NCBI GenBank assembly: GCA_008711135.1
Contig: VUAW01000001.1
Span: 248,001 to 312,000 of the forward strand
Length of the DNA stretch: 64,000 bases
Direction: 5' to 3'
Source: Rhodobacteraceae bacterium LNNU 3342
GTDB taxonomy: Bacteria > Pseudomonadota > Alphaproteobacteria > Rhodobacterales > Rhodobacteraceae
Position numbers and translations under genes: made by a program. Positions 1-10,092 of this stretch are shown one piece after another (positions within the stretch are counted from its first letter, which is position 1; each line of letters opens with the position of its first letter). The notes beneath the pieces were generated by a model that saw only the letters and a program-made list of their open reading frames with translations, was not told where the DNA came from and did not search any database.

Positions 1-680
1 GGGAACGGGGAAAGGCCGCGGATCAGCCGGTCAACCTTCTCGGCCGGCTGCGTCCAGTCGATCCGGGCCTCGGCTTTGTCGATCTTGGCGGCATAGGTGA
101 CGCCCTCCTCCGGCTGCGGTTCCGGTTGCAGATCGGGCAGCCGGTCAAGCGCCTGAAGAATCAGTCGTGCGCCCATCTGCGACAGGCGGTCGTGCAGTTC
201 ACCGGTTGTTTCCGCATCGATTGGCGTCGCCGCGCGCATCAGGACGGGGCCGGTGTCCAGACCGGCTTCCATTTGCATGATGCAGATGCCAGTTTCCGCG
301 TCGCCTGCCATGATCGCCCGGTGGATCGGCGCTGCCCCGCGCCAGCGCGGCAGCAGCGAGGCGTGGATGTTCAGGCAGCCATGTTTCGGCGCATCCAGAA
401 CCGCTTGCGGCAGGATCAGCCCATAGGCCACGACTACCGCAACATCGGCGCCAAGAGCGGTGAATTCAGCCTGCGCCTCAACCCCCTTCAGGCTGACGGG
501 GTGCCGGACGAGCAGGCCCAGCGCCTCGGCCCGCGCCTGAACGGGGCTGGGCCGGTCCTTCTTGCCGCGGCCCGCGGGGCGCGGTGGCTGGCAATAGACA
601 GCGACCACCTCATGCGTGCGGTGCAGCGCGTCCAGAACGGGAACGGAAAAATCCGGCGTTCCCATGAAGACGACCTTCAT
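1..680 (-). CDS. fmt: Methionyl-tRNA formyltransferase (3' end outside window)
   Basis: Formylates the amino group of initiator Met-tRNA using 10-formyltetrahydrofolate. The reading frame begins with ATG at 680 and stays open to the left edge, giving about 226 N-terminal residues of a protein usually near 300. It opens [14 protein letters not shown]. The folate-binding signature [15 protein letters not shown] lies around residues 104-118 with Asn104 and His106, and the catalytic Asp is about residue 142 in GLDTGPVL. The start overlaps the stop of the upstream deformylase-like gene as ATGA (677-680), so it is translationally coupled in a def-def-fmt operon. The C-terminal tRNA-binding domain is beyond the window. 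Confidence 0.96.
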   Translation of the reverse strand, partial: MKVVFMGTPDFSVPVLDALHRTHEVVAVYCQPPRPAGRGKKDRPSPVQARAEALGLLVRHPVSLKGVEAQAEFTALGADVAVVVAYGLILPQAVLDAPKHGCLNIHASLLPRWRGAAPIHRAIMAGDAETGICIMQMEAGLDTGPVLMRAATPIDAETTGELHDRLSQMGARLILQALDRLPDLQPEPQPEEGVTYAAKIDKAEARIDWTQPAEKVDRLIRGLSPF

Positions 681-1180
681 CGCTGCCTCCGCAGCTTGTC
701 AGCCTTGGCGATCAGCATCTTCCGCTTCAGCGGCTTGAGGTGGTCGAAATACATCCGGCCATTTAGATGATCGACCTGGTGCTGGACCGAGGTTGCCCAA
801 AGGCCGACGAAATCCCGCTCCTCGACCTCCCCATCCGCATTCAGGAACCGCGCCGTCACCGCCCGGGGGCGGGAAATCACGGCCGAAACGCCGGGAAGGT
901 TGGGGCTTGCCTCCTCATGCTCTCGGAACTGGACGGAAGCGTGGAGGATCTCGGGGTTGGCCATCAGGACGGCCTGCCCGCGGGCGTCGGAACAATCCAC
1001 CACCGCAAGGCGCAGCATCACCCCGATCTGCGGCCCGGCAAGCCCATAGCCAGGCATGGCATCCATGGTTTCCACCATGTCCGCCCAGATGGCGCGTATT
1101 TCATCCGTCACCCCATCGACCGGGGCAGCAACGGTCTTGAGCCGCGGGTCTGGCCAGGGCACGAAGGGGCGGACGCTCAC
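677..1180 (-). CDS. Degenerate peptide deformylase paralogue
   Basis: A 167-residue protein with full-length deformylase homology and a GTG start overlapping the previous stop (GTGA, 1177-1180). All three family motifs are altered. Motif I is GYGLAGPQ (residues 44-51) rather than GxGLAAPQ. Motif II reads EASPNLP (90-96), so the metal-ligand Cys of EGCLS is absent. Motif III is HQVDH (134-138), with Gln replacing the catalytic Glu of HExDH. By established deformylase chemistry it should not bind the catalytic metal normally or hydrolyse formyl-Met. It sits between an intact def and fmt, coupled to both by 4-base overlaps. The reading frame is clean, so it is probably a maintained non-catalytic paralogue rather than a pseudogene; its role is unknown. 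Confidence 0.9.
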   Translation of the reverse strand: MSVRPFVPWPDPRLKTVAAPVDGVTDEIRAIWADMVETMDAMPGYGLAGPQIGVMLRLAVVDCSDARGQAVLMANPEILHASVQFREHEEASPNLPGVSAVISRPRAVTARFLNADGEVEERDFVGLWATSVQHQVDHLNGRMYFDHLKPLKRKMLIAKADKLRRQR

Positions 1181-1698
1181 GCGCGGGCCCGTTCGCGCTT
1201 CAGCTTTTCCATCTTGCGGGTGATCATCTGGCGCTTGAGCGGCTTCAGGTAATCGATGAAGAGCTTGCCGTTCAGGTGGTCGATCTCATGCTGGACGCAG
1301 GTGGCCCAGAGCCCGTCAAAGGTCTCCTCATGCACCTCGCCATCCAAGCCCAGCCAGCGGACGCGAACCTGTGCGGGGCGTTCGACCTCGGCATATTGTT
1401 CGGGGATCGAAAGGCAGCCTTCCTCATAGACGTTCAGCGCCTCAGACGCCCAAGTGATTTCCGGGTTCACAAGCACCATAGGGCGCGGCGGGGCCTCGGG
1501 GTCCTTGACGCAGTCCATGACGATGACGCGGCTCATCACGCCGACCTGCGGCGCGGCAAGTCCGACGCCCGGGGCGTCATACATGGTTTCAAGCATGTCC
1601 TCGGCCAGAATGCGGATGTCGTCCGTGATCGCGGGCACGGGCGCGCACTCCTTTTTCAGGCGCGGGTCGGGATGGATAAGGATCGGGCGCAGCGTCAT
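1177..1698 (-). CDS. def: Peptide deformylase
   Basis: Metallo-hydrolase of 173 residues that removes the N-terminal formyl group from new proteins. All three catalytic motifs are intact: GVGLAAPQ (44-51), EGCLSIP (93-99, Cys95 metal ligand) and HEIDH (137-141, His137/His141 metal ligands, Glu138 catalytic). It is the first gene of a minus-strand cluster with a degenerate paralogue and fmt. It is divergent from the PatB-like aminotransferase gene at 1790, leaving about 91 bases for both promoters. Confidence 0.97.
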   Translation of the reverse strand: MTLRPILIHPDPRLKKECAPVPAITDDIRILAEDMLETMYDAPGVGLAAPQVGVMSRVIVMDCVKDPEAPPRPMVLVNPEITWASEALNVYEEGCLSIPEQYAEVERPAQVRVRWLGLDGEVHEETFDGLWATCVQHEIDHLNGKLFIDYLKPLKRQMITRKMEKLKRERARA

Positions 1699-1789
1699 GC
1701 GGTGGATTTACGGTGCGAAGGCCTTTCTTGCAAGGGGCCGTGACTTTTGCCGATCATCGGTCCAGAGTGCCCAAAACACGAGGGTCAGC

Positions 1790-2962
1790 ATGAATTTCGA
1801 CGAGATCATCGAGCGCCGCGGCACCCATTCGGCCAAGTGGGACGGGATGGAGACCGCCTATGGCGTTTCCGCCCAAGATGGGCTGCCGATGTGGGTGGCC
1901 GACATGGACTTTCGCCCCCCGGCCTGCGTGGGACGCGCGGTGCAGGCGATGGTGGACCACGGGATCTATGGCTATTTCGGCGACGACCGCGACTATCTGG
2001 CTGCCATCCGCTGGTGGATGAGCCATCGCCACGGCTGGGAGGTGGAGCCTGGGTGGATCTTCACCACCCACGGGCTGGTGAACGGGACGGCGATCTGCGT
2101 CGATGCCTTCACCCAGCCCGGCGATGGGGTGGTGCTGTTCACGCCAGTCTACCACGCCTTTGCGCGGGTCATCAAAGCAGCAGGCCGCGAGGTGGTCGAA
2201 TGCCCGCTGATCCAGCGCGACGGTCGATACGAGATGGATTTCGCCGCCTATGACGCCCGGATGACCGGGCGGGAACGGATGGTGATCCTGTGTTCGCCGC
2301 ACAATCCCGGCGGGCGCGTCTGGACTGAAGATGAGTTGCGCGGGGTGGCGGATTTCGCGCGGCGCCATGACCTGATCCTGGTGTCGGATGAAATCCACCA
2401 CGATCTTGTCTACCCGGGGCACAGGCACCGGGCGATGGCGGTGGCCGCGCCTGACATCTGCGATCGGCTGGTGATGATGACGGCCACCAGCAAGACCTTC
2501 AACACCGCCGGAAGCCACGTCGGGAATGTGATCATCTCCGACCCGGACCTGCGCGCCCGCTTTGCGCAGCGGATGGCAGCGCTGGGCATGTCGCCGAATT
2601 CCTTCGGGATCTGGATGGCGACGGCGGCCTATTCCCTGGAAGGGGCGGAATGGGTGGATGCGTTGATGACCTACCTCGACCGCAACCGCAGTATCTTTGA
2701 CGAGGGCCTCGCGGCGATCCCCGGCTTGCGGTCAATGCCGCTGGAGGCAACCTACCTCGCCTGGGTGGATTTCAGGGACACGGGGATGGGCGCGCAAGAA
2801 GCGATCAGCCGGGTCCAGAAGGACGCGCGGATCGCAGCGAACCATGGCGCGACCTTTGGCAAGGGCGGCGAGACGTTCCTGCGCTTCAACATCGCCACCC
2901 CACGGTCGCGGGTTGAGGAGGCAGTAGAGCGGCTGCAACGGGCCTTTGCCGACCTTCAGTAG
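1790..2962 (+). CDS. PatB/MalY-type C-S lyase (cystathionine beta-lyase family)
   Basis: Fold-type I PLP enzyme of 390 residues, most like MalY/PatB cysteine-S-conjugate beta-lyases, which release thiols, pyruvate and ammonia from cystathionine-like substrates. Visible marks are the N-terminal WDGM...LPMWVADMDF segment, HNPGGRVW (171-178), SDEIHHDL (199-206) and TATSKTFN, where Lys235 should form the PLP aldimine. The open frame extends upstream to 1454, but ATG 1790 follows a GAGG element 5 bases away and gives the family-standard N-terminus, while the upstream part is antisense to def. Distinguishing this from an ordinary class I aminotransferase rests on the HNPxGRVW and SDEIHxD pattern. 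True substrate unknown. Confidence 0.9.
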   Translation: MNFDEIIERRGTHSAKWDGMETAYGVSAQDGLPMWVADMDFRPPACVGRAVQAMVDHGIYGYFGDDRDYLAAIRWWMSHRHGWEVEPGWIFTTHGLVNGTAICVDAFTQPGDGVVLFTPVYHAFARVIKAAGREVVECPLIQRDGRYEMDFAAYDARMTGRERMVILCSPHNPGGRVWTEDELRGVADFARRHDLILVSDEIHHDLVYPGHRHRAMAVAAPDICDRLVMMTATSKTFNTAGSHVGNVIISDPDLRARFAQRMAALGMSPNSFGIWMATAAYSLEGAEWVDALMTYLDRNRSIFDEGLAAIPGLRSMPLEATYLAWVDFRDTGMGAQEAISRVQKDARIAANHGATFGKGGETFLRFNIATPRSRVEEAVERLQRAFADLQ

Positions 2963-3033
2963 CGGGGCCGCTCCCGCCCGTCTTCGATGCTGGCGCATCA
3001 CATCCCGTTGGGCCGGGCGCCGCTGCGGGGCGC

Positions 3034-3384
3034 TCAGGTCCCCGGAAGGAGCGCGGCGGGGGCGTCTTCGGCGCGGATGAAATCGACGGCGGGGCGGTCA
3101 GACACGGGGGTGCTGCGCTTGAACTCGCAGAACAGTTCCTCGCCCTCTTCCAGCGTGGCAACGATGAGGCACTGGCAGACGTGGCGCGGCCCGTCATAGA
3201 CATCGACGAGACCTCGCAGATGCGGTGCCGCCCGCCCCTCGATCACGAAGCCGGAAGCTGACCAGCGCAAGACGGGATAGACCTCCCCCTCCACATGAAC
3301 GCAGAGGCGCGACTTGCGGCGCTGGTCACGCCGGCGGGCAGCGGCAAAGGCGTCGCGCAGGTCTTGGGGCAGATATTCCAGCAT
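3034..3384 (-). CDS. Small PilZ-like protein
   Basis: A 116-residue soluble protein beginning MLEYLPQDLRDAF. An Arg-rich stretch (RRRDQRRKSR) followed about 20 residues later by RWSASGF is reminiscent of the PilZ c-di-GMP signature RxxxR...(D/N)xSxxG, although the Asp/Asn position is Arg here. The rest is beta-rich and charged, with no signal peptide or membrane span. In-frame ATGs further upstream (3417, 3492) are possible but weaker starts. It is isolated and convergent with patB. Calling it a PilZ domain is tentative; c-di-GMP signalling in this window is otherwise represented by the GGDEF protein at 19.6 kb. Confidence 0.6.
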   Translation of the reverse strand: MLEYLPQDLRDAFAAARRRDQRRKSRLCVHVEGEVYPVLRWSASGFVIEGRAAPHLRGLVDVYDGPRHVCQCLIVATLEEGEELFCEFKRSTPVSDRPAVDFIRAEDAPAALLPGT

Positions 3385-3584
3385 GTTGGCAGCTCCGATT
3401 CCTCTGAGGTTCAGCATGGAACCGCAGGGATGAAATGCAAGTAAACCTGATCGATGAAAGAACGCGGGCCGCCGGATGGGGGTTCCATGCAACTGTGCGC
3501 AGACGCGCCCCGGCTGCGCGCAGACACCGAATTGGCGCGGGGCGCGGGCCGGCCTAGCTTCGTGGAAAGCGACAGGAGAGAAAC
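3385..3584. other. Intergenic region, 200 bases
   Basis: Divergent spacer between the PilZ-like gene and the hydroquinone reductase. It contains an AGGAGA ribosome binding site 8 bases before ATG 3585 and a near-repeat of TGCGCAGAC/TGCGCGCAGAC about 22 bases apart around 3495-3525, which could be an operator. I see no tRNA, no clear sigma70 boxes and no small gene. Confidence 0.4.
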
Positions 3585-4559
3585 ATGGGCCAACTGATCA
3601 ACGGCGTGTGGGACACGCAGTGGTATGACACCGCCAGCACCGGCGGCAAGTTTGTCCGCTCTACCGCGGGCTTTCGCAACTGGATCACCGCCGACGGAAG
3701 CGCGGGGCCCTCGGGCGAGGGCGGGTTCAAGGCGGAAAGCGGGCGCTATCATCTTTACGTCTCGCTGGCCTGCCCCTGGGCGCACCGGACGCTGATCTTT
3801 CGCGCGCTGAAGGGGCTGGAGGATCACATCGGGGTTTCCGTCGTGCATCCAGACATGCTCGAGGACGGCTGGACCTTTGCTACGGATTTCCCGGGTGCGA
3901 CGGGGGACGGGCTGTTCGGCCTGCCCTACCTGCGCGACGTCTATGTGCGGGCGCGGCCGGATGTTTCGGGCCGGGTGACGGTCCCGGTGCTGTGGGACAA
4001 GGAACGGAACACCATCGTTTCCAACGAAAGTTCGGAAATCATCCGCATGCTGAACCAGGCCTTCGACGGGATCACCGGCAACACCGATGACTACTGGCCG
4101 ACCGACCTGCGCCCCCGGATCGAGGAGATCAACACGCGAATCTATGACGGGCTGAACAACGGCGTCTATAAAGCAGGCTTTGCTACCGCTCAGGCAGCTT
4201 ATGACGAGGCCGTGCGCGGCGTGTTTGAAACGCTCGACTGGATGGAGGATCACCTTGGCCGAAACCGCTACCTTGCCGGCGATAGCGTGACCGAGGCCGA
4301 CTGGCGCACCTTCACCACGCTGGTGCGGTTTGACCCGGTCTATCACCTGCATTTCAAATGCAACCGGCGCCGGATCATCGATTACCCAAACCTCTGGGCC
4401 TACACGCGGGAACTGTACCAGTGGCCGGGGGTGAAGGGGACGGTGAACTTCGACCACATCGTGCGGCACTATCACTACAGCCACGCGACGATTAACCCGA
4501 ACCGGATCATCCCGATCAACCCCGGTCTGGATTTCGAGGCCCCGCATGATCGTGGCTGA
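3585..4559 (+). CDS. Glutathionyl-hydroquinone reductase (omega/Xi-class GST family)
   Basis: Cytosolic thioredoxin-fold enzyme of 324 residues in the YqjG/ECM4 group, which reduces S-glutathionyl-hydroquinones with glutathione. The Xi-class catalytic motif CPWAHRTL starts at Cys63. The N-terminal preamble MGQLINGVWDTQWYDT and the later VPVLWDKE...IVSNESSEIIRML glutathione-binding segment are typical of this group and unlike ordinary GSTs. An AGGAGA ribosome binding site precedes the ATG. No operon partner is apparent; cobC follows after 69 bases. Substrate range cannot be read from sequence. Confidence 0.93.
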   Translation: MGQLINGVWDTQWYDTASTGGKFVRSTAGFRNWITADGSAGPSGEGGFKAESGRYHLYVSLACPWAHRTLIFRALKGLEDHIGVSVVHPDMLEDGWTFATDFPGATGDGLFGLPYLRDVYVRARPDVSGRVTVPVLWDKERNTIVSNESSEIIRMLNQAFDGITGNTDDYWPTDLRPRIEEINTRIYDGLNNGVYKAGFATAQAAYDEAVRGVFETLDWMEDHLGRNRYLAGDSVTEADWRTFTTLVRFDPVYHLHFKCNRRRIIDYPNLWAYTRELYQWPGVKGTVNFDHIVRHYHYSHATINPNRIIPINPGLDFEAPHDRG

Positions 4560-4603
4560 GTCGGGCCGCGGCTGATCTTGCCAGCGGCGGCAAAACCGTC
4601 TTG

Positions 4604-4630
4604 ATGGGCGCCAGAACGGAGGGCGCCCAT
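4604..4630 (+). promoter_or_regulatory. Inverted repeat enclosing the cobC ribosome binding site and start
   Basis: A perfect 9-base inverted repeat, ATGGGCGCC (4604-4612) and GGCGCCCAT (4622-4630), flanks a 9-base loop. The GGAGG ribosome binding site (4618-4622) lies in the loop edge, and the right arm ends in the first two bases of the cobC ATG (4629). In RNA this would put the start codon in a stem. It could control cobC translation, or act as a weak terminator for the upstream gene; there is no U-tract. Confidence 0.5.
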
Positions 4631-5546
4631 GCAAGAGATCGACCACGGCGGCGGGCTGGACGCGGCGGCACAGCGATATGGCGGAGGCCGGGCGGATTGG
4701 CTTGATCTTTCTACCGGGATCAACCCGCGGCCCTACCCGCTCCCCATGCTTCCCGCCGACGCCTGGACCGCCTTGCCCGACCGCGCCGCGGCCGAGGCGC
4801 TGGAACAGGCGGCCCGCGCCTTTTGGCGGGTACCCGATGGCGCGGCGGTGCTGGCAGCGCCCGGAGCCTCGGCGCTGATCGCACGTATCCCGGCCCTGCG
4901 CCCGCCGGGGCGGGTGTCGATCGTGGGGCCGACTTACAACGAACACGCCCATGCCTTCCGCGCCGCAGGGTGGGAGATTGCCCCGGATGCCGACGCCGCG
5001 GTGGTGGTTCATCCAAACAACCCGGACGGACGGCTGTGGCGCAATGCGCCTGCGCCGTTCCAGATCATCGACGAAAGCTTTTGCGACATCTGTCCTGAGG
5101 AGTCGCGGATCGACCTTGCGGCACGGCCGGGAGTGATCGTGCTGAAATCCTTTGGCAAGTTCTGGGGGCTGGCGGGGCTGCGGCTGGGCTTCTCGATTGG
5201 TGACCCTGAACTGATCAGACGGCTGGCGACAATGCTGGGGCCTTGGCCGGTGTCCGGTCCCGCATTGGCCATAGGAACCTCAGCCCTGAACGACGTAGCC
5301 TGGGCGCAGGAAACGCGTACACGGCTGGCGCGGGACGCGGCGCGGCTCGATGCGTTGGTCGGGGCGCGGGTCGTCGGGGGCACCCCCCTGTTCCGGCTGT
5401 ACGAAGTCGATGACGCCGCCGCTTGGCAGGACCGGCTCGCCCGGCACCGGATCTGGACGCGGATCTTCCCCTACAGCCGGACGTGGCTGCGGCTTGGCCT
5501 GCCCGATGGGGACGGCTGGGACCGGCTGGAAGGGGCGCTGCGATGA
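4629..5546 (+). CDS. cobC: Threonine-phosphate decarboxylase CobC
   Basis: PLP-dependent enzyme of 305 residues that supplies (R)-1-amino-2-propanol phosphate (or helps attach the aminopropanol arm) in adenosylcobalamin synthesis. It has the class I aminotransferase fold with [14 protein letters not shown] near residue 30, PNNPDGRLW (129-137) and [15 protein letters not shown], with the PLP lysine at about 177. It is coupled to cobD by an ATGA overlap (5543-5546), and its start lies inside an inverted repeat. No B12 riboswitch is seen in the 69-base gap upstream. Other cobalamin genes are not in the window. Confidence 0.93.
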   Translation: MQEIDHGGGLDAAAQRYGGGRADWLDLSTGINPRPYPLPMLPADAWTALPDRAAAEALEQAARAFWRVPDGAAVLAAPGASALIARIPALRPPGRVSIVGPTYNEHAHAFRAAGWEIAPDADAAVVVHPNNPDGRLWRNAPAPFQIIDESFCDICPEESRIDLAARPGVIVLKSFGKFWGLAGLRLGFSIGDPELIRRLATMLGPWPVSGPALAIGTSALNDVAWAQETRTRLARDAARLDALVGARVVGGTPLFRLYEVDDAAAWQDRLARHRIWTRIFPYSRTWLRLGLPDGDGWDRLEGALR

Positions 5547-6451
5547 GCCATGCCACCCTGCTGGCACTGGTGCTGTTCCTCGACGCGATGATGGGAGAGC
5601 CGCGCTGGCTTTGGTCGCGGGTCCCGCATCCGGCGGTGCTGATGGGGCGGGTGGTGGGCTGGTGCGACGCGCGGTTCAACCGCGGAAGCTCGCGCAAGGC
5701 GCGGGGCGTGGCGGTGATGGTGACGCTTGGGCTGGCAGCGCTGGCGCTGGGCGCGCTGCTTTCCGCTCTCCCGTGGCCGCTGGAGGTTCTGATCGCGGCA
5801 ATTCTGCTGGCCCAGCGCAGCTTGGTCGATCACGTTCGCGCGGTCGCTGATGGGTTGCGCATAAGCCTTGCCGAAGGCCGTCGGATGGTGGCCCGCATCG
5901 TCAGCCGTGACACGCGCGCCATGGATGAAAGCGCCGCCGCCCGCGCCGCGATCGAAAGCGGGGCGGAAAACCTTTCCGACGGGGTGATCGCGCCGGCCTT
6001 CTGGTTCCTGATCCTCGGCCTGCCGGGGCTGCTTCTGTACAAGATCACCAACACCGCCGACAGCATGATCGGCTATCGCACCCCCCGTCACCGGGACTTT
6101 GGCTGGGCCGCGGCGCGTTTTGACGACCTGCTGAACTGGGTGCCCGCGCGGCTGACGGCGCTGCTGATCATGGCGGTGCATCTTCGCCCGGACATTTGGC
6201 CGCTGATCCGCCGCGACGCGGCCCTGCACCGGTCGCCCAACGCGGGCTGGCCCGAATCCGCGATGGCCCCGGTGCTCGGCGTCGCGCTGGCCGGCCCGCG
6301 CAGCTATGACGGGCAGATGCAGCAGTTCCCCTTTGTTCATCCCGACGGCCGTCGCAACCTGACCGCCGCGGATGTCGAGGCCTGCTGTGCCGCGCTGTGG
6401 CGGACATGGACCTTGGCGCTGGGCCTGACGGTGCTTCTGGCGCTGGTTTAG
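5543..6451 (+). CDS. cobD: Adenosylcobinamide-phosphate synthase CobD (CbiB)
   Basis: Integral membrane protein of 302 residues that joins adenosylcobyric acid to aminopropanol (phosphate) to form the cobinamide side arm. It shows the family N-terminus with [21 protein letters not shown], then several hydrophobic segments, and the conserved stretches [14 protein letters not shown] and [13 protein letters not shown]. The start is the ATG that overlaps the cobC stop; the longer open frame from 5423 lies inside cobC. Its 3' end overlaps the convergent smc stop by four bases (6448-6451). Confidence 0.95.
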   Translation: MSHATLLALVLFLDAMMGEPRWLWSRVPHPAVLMGRVVGWCDARFNRGSSRKARGVAVMVTLGLAALALGALLSALPWPLEVLIAAILLAQRSLVDHVRAVADGLRISLAEGRRMVARIVSRDTRAMDESAAARAAIESGAENLSDGVIAPAFWFLILGLPGLLLYKITNTADSMIGYRTPRHRDFGWAAARFDDLLNWVPARLTALLIMAVHLRPDIWPLIRRDAALHRSPNAGWPESAMAPVLGVALAGPRSYDGQMQQFPFVHPDGRRNLTAADVEACCAALWRTWTLALGLTVLLALV

Positions 6452-9400
6452 GCGACCATTGCCTCGGCCTTCTTGAGGTCAACGCTCACCAGCTGGCTGA
6501 CCCCCTGTTCGGCCATGGTTACCCCGAACAGCCGGTCCATCCGCGCCATTGTCACCGCATGGTGGGTGATGATCAGGAACCGCGTGTCGGTGCGCCGGGT
6601 CATTTCGTCCAGCAGGTCGCAAAACCGGGTGACGTTCGCGTCGTCCAGCGGCGCGTCTACCTCGTCCAGCACGCAGATCGGCGCGGGGTTGGCCAGGAAC
6701 ACCGCAAAGATCAGCGCCAGCGCCGTTAGCGTCTGCTCCCCGCCGGAAAGCAGCGACAGCGTCGCCAGCTTCTTGCCCGGCGGCTGGCACATGATCTCCA
6801 GCCCCGCCTCCAGCGGATCGTCGGATTCGACCAGCACCAGACGCGCCTCTCCGCCCCCGAAGAGGTGGGTGAACAGCATGGTGAAGTTGCTGTTCACCTG
6901 CTCGAACGCATTCAGAAGCCGCTCCCGCCCCTCGCGGTTCAGCCCGGCGATGCCCGACCGCAGCTTCTTCACCGCCTCTTCCAGATCGGTCTTCTCACCG
7001 TTCAGCGTGTCATATTCCGCCTGAATTTCCTGCGCGTCCTCCTCGGCCCGCAGGTTGACAGCGCCAAGGCTGTCGCGGCTGCGGCGCAGGCGGGTGATCT
7101 GGTCTTCCAGTTCATCGGCCCCGGGCAGGTCCTCGGGCAGCGCATCCAGCGTCTCCAGCAACGCCGCAGGGGTGCGGTCGGTCGCTTCCTCGATCCGGGC
7201 GGCGGCAAGGGCCAGGGTTTCCCGCGCAGCCTCCAGCCGCGCTTCGGCACGGGCGAGCGCCTCTCGCGCCTCGCCGGCCTGACGGGTGCTCAGACGCTCG
7301 GCCTCCTGCGCGTCGCGCAGGGCAGCCTCGGCAGCTTGAAGCGTCTCGATCGCAGCGGTGCGGCGGGCCTCCGCCTGCGTCACCGCCTCGGCCAGTTCCT
7401 CGCGCCGGGCCTGAATTTCCAGGGGGGCGGCCATGGCCTCCTCAAGCTCCGCCTCTGCCTGTGTGCGGCGGGCCTGCAGGTCGGCGGCGCGGCGTTCCGC
7501 GGTTTCCAGACGGCTGCGCCAAGTCGCCAGTTCCCGCGCCACGGCCTGGGCGCGGCGGCCACGGGCCTCGCCCTCGCGGCGGAGTTCGTCGTGAGAAGAC
7601 CGGCGTGTCATCATCGTGATCCGGGCAGCCTCTACCGTCATCCGGACATCCTCGACCCCGGCCCGCGCGGCATCCAGATCGCCCAGATCCTCCAGCGCCG
7701 CCGCGGCCTCTGCCAGCCGCAGGCGGGCCTCGGTCGCCTCATCCTCGTGCCGGCGCAACGCAAGCAGCGCGGCCTCCAGCTTGCCGCCGGCCACGGAACG
7801 ATCCGCCTCGGCCCGCGACAGGGCCCGGTTGGCATCGGTCAGGCGGGCATCGGCGGCGCGGCGATCATCGCGGGCCTGCTGGTCGGCGCGGGCCAGATCG
7901 GCAAGACGGGCCTGCAACCCTTCATGCGCAATGCGGGCGTCGTCGGCGCGGACGGACGCCTCATCCAGATCCTGCCGCAGGTCGTGCAGCCGGTTAAGCT
8001 GCTGCAACCGCAGTGCCGCGGCCGAGGGGCCATCCGCCGCGGCCCGGAACCCGTCCCACCGCCACAGATCCCCATCGCGCGACACAAGCCGCTGCCCCGG
8101 CAGCAGCGCCGGTTGCAGGGCTGCCCCCTGCCCCGCTTCGACCAGTCCGATCTGGGACAGGCGGCGGGCCAGCACCGCGGGTGCCTGTACCTGGTTTGCA
8201 AGCGGCTCCGCCCCTTCAGGCAGACGCTGAGGCGTGTCGTAATCCGGAAGTTCCGCCCAACCCGAAGCCCCGTCTGGCCCCACCGCAGGCGCGCGCAGGT
8301 CATCCGACAGCGCGGCACCCAGCGCCTGTTCCAGCCCCGCCGGAACGCGCAGCTGGTCCAGCACCTGCGCCCCCGCCTGCGCCTCGCGCTCTACCAACCG
8401 CGTCAGGGCCGCGACCCCGGCCCGCAGCGCGTTTGCCTCGCCCTCGGCACCTGAACGGGCGGCACGGGCCTCGGCCTCGGCGGTCTGGGCGCCGGCTCGG
8501 GCAGCCTCGGCATCGGAAAGCCGCGCCTCGGCGGCCTCGGTCAGGGAGATGGCGGCCTGCTGGGCCTCTTCGGCGGCGTCGAAATCCTCATGCGCCCGGG
8601 CCAGCGCTGCCTGCGCGGCTTCCAGCGCGGATCGGGCGCGAGCGGTTTCCGCCTCGTTCCGCGCCAGCCCCGCCTGAACATCCGAAAGCAACCGCTGCGC
8701 CGACTGGTGCCGCGCCGACAGCCGGGCCATGTCCTCGGTTGCCTCAGCCAGCGCCGCCTCACGGGTCTGAAGGACGGACGCGGCCTCGCGCGCCGCGGCG
8801 GCGGCGGCGTCAAGCCGCGCGTCGTGGCCTTCGGCGGCGGCGGCAAGCTGTTCCTGTTCTTCGGCCAGCGCCTCGATCGTTTCCCCGGCGTCGCGGTTCA
8901 ACCCGGCCTCACGATCGATGTCCCGGGCGATCTGCGACACCTGCGCCCGCAGCCCCTCGATCGAGGCATGGGCGCGGGCCTCCTGTTCATGCAGGACGTC
9001 GCGCTGGGCAACAAGCCGCTGCAGGACGGCGCTGGCGATCGCCTCTTCCTCGCGCAACGGGGGCAGCGCCTCTTCGGCCTTGGCACGTGCGTCCTGCGCG
9101 GTTTGGGCTGCAGCCTCGGCCCGGGCGGCCTCGTGGCGGCGGGTCGTCTCGGCGGCCTCGGCCTCGGCCCGCGCAAGGTCAGCCTCGCGCCAGCGGCGGA
9201 ACAGCAGCATCCCCTCGGCCCGGCGCAGGGCGGTGCCGATCTCGCGATAGCGGGCGGCGGCGCGAGCCTGTCGCGCCAGCGTCTGCAACTGCGCGGCCAT
9301 CGCCTCGGTCACGTCCTCGATCCGGGTCAGGTTGGCCTCGGTCGCGTTCAGGCGCAGCTCTGCCTCGTGCCGCCGCTGATAGAGGCCGGAAATACCTGCC

Positions 9401-9900
9401 GCCTCTTCGAGCACGCGTCGCCGCGCCTTGGGCTTGGCGTTGATCAGTTCGGATATCTGCCCCTGCCGAACCAGCGCCGGTGAATGCGCCCCGGTCGAGG
9501 CATCGGCGAACAGCATCTGCACATCGCGGGCGCGCACATCCTTGGTGTTCAGCTTGTAGGCCGATCCCGCGTCGCGCGTGATCCGGCGCACGATCTCCAG
9601 CGCGTCGGCGTCGTTGAAGCCCGCAGGCGCCAGCCGGTCCGCATTGTCCAGCGTCAGCGCCACCTCGGCAAAGTTGCGGGCCGGGCGACTGGCGGTCCCG
9701 GCAAAGATCACATCCTCCATCCCGCCGCCCCGCATGGCCGAGGCGCGGGTTTCCCCCATCACCCAGCGCAGCGCCTCAAGCAGGTTGGACTTGCCGCAGC
9801 CATTCGGCCCGACAACGCCGGTCAGCCCCTCCGCGATCACCAGATCGGTCGGGTCCACGAAGCTCTTGAAGCCGTTGAGCCGAAGTCGAGTAAAGCGCAA
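6448..9900 (-). CDS. smc: Chromosome segregation ATPase SMC
   Basis: Condensin core subunit of 1150 residues that organises and helps segregate the chromosome. It has an N-terminal ATPase half with Walker A GPNGCGKS (31-38), a long Ala/Arg/Glu-rich coiled coil, a hinge roughly in residues 490-660, a second coiled coil, and a C-terminal half with LLSGGEQTL and the Walker B segment [12 protein letters not shown]. The reading frame is open to 10080, but homology begins at [13 protein letters not shown], whose only nearby initiation codon is TTG at 9900. No ATG or GTG is suitably placed, so a TTG start is inferred. ScpA/ScpB are not in the window. Confidence 0.96.
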   Translation of the reverse strand: MRFTRLRLNGFKSFVDPTDLVIAEGLTGVVGPNGCGKSNLLEALRWVMGETRASAMRGGGMEDVIFAGTASRPARNFAEVALTLDNADRLAPAGFNDADALEIVRRITRDAGSAYKLNTKDVRARDVQMLFADASTGAHSPALVRQGQISELINAKPKARRRVLEEAAGISGLYQRRHEAELRLNATEANLTRIEDVTEAMAAQLQTLARQARAAARYREIGTALRRAEGMLLFRRWREADLARAEAEAAETTRRHEAARAEAAAQTAQDARAKAEEALPPLREEEAIASAVLQRLVAQRDVLHEQEARAHASIEGLRAQVSQIARDIDREAGLNRDAGETIEALAEEQEQLAAAAEGHDARLDAAAAAAREAASVLQTREAALAEATEDMARLSARHQSAQRLLSDVQAGLARNEAETARARSALEAAQAALARAHEDFDAAEEAQQAAISLTEAAEARLSDAEAARAGAQTAEAEARAARSGAEGEANALRAGVAALTRLVEREAQAGAQVLDQLRVPAGLEQALGAALSDDLRAPAVGPDGASGWAELPDYDTPQRLPEGAEPLANQVQAPAVLARRLSQIGLVEAGQGAALQPALLPGQRLVSRDGDLWRWDGFRAAADGPSAAALRLQQLNRLHDLRQDLDEASVRADDARIAHEGLQARLADLARADQQARDDRRAADARLTDANRALSRAEADRSVAGGKLEAALLALRRHEDEATEARLRLAEAAAALEDLGDLDAARAGVEDVRMTVEAARITMMTRRSSHDELRREGEARGRRAQAVARELATWRSRLETAERRAADLQARRTQAEAELEEAMAAPLEIQARREELAEAVTQAEARRTAAIETLQAAEAALRDAQEAERLSTRQAGEAREALARAEARLEAARETLALAAARIEEATDRTPAALLETLDALPEDLPGADELEDQITRLRRSRDSLGAVNLRAEEDAQEIQAEYDTLNGEKTDLEEAVKKLRSGIAGLNREGRERLLNAFEQVNSNFTMLFTHLFGGGEARLVLVESDDPLEAGLEIMCQPPGKKLATLSLLSGGEQTLTALALIFAVFLANPAPICVLDEVDAPLDDANVTRFCDLLDEMTRRTDTRFLIITHHAVTMARMDRLFGVTMAEQGVSQLVSVDLKKAEAMVA

Positions 9901-10092
9901 GGTCAGGTCCAGTCTTCCAAAGTCCGCCCTTTTTGGATGCCGTGCGGCCAAAGTCAACCACCCCCTTGACCACAGCCTGTCCCTGCGCCAGGCATTGCCG
10001 CCCGCCTGCGCGCGAAGCGCGCCCGACCCAACGGGATGAGGTGCGCCAGCACCGAAGACGGGCGGGAGAGCCCCGACCAAGGACCGCGCCGC

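Noticed and set aside
4560-4628. Cobalamin riboswitch before cobC
   Set aside because: Only 69 bases are available and no B12-box-like sequence is visible; a class B12 riboswitch needs more room.
3411-5012. 533-residue minus-strand open frame opposite the hydroquinone reductase and cobC
   Set aside because: It is antisense to two clearly recognisable genes, His/Arg/Pro-rich in the pattern expected for the shadow of a GC-rich gene, and has no family motif.
6865-9443. Long plus-strand open frames (529 and 476 residues) opposite smc
   Set aside because: Arg/Pro/Gly-rich shadow translations of the smc coiled coil, whose regular codon pattern leaves the opposite strand open.
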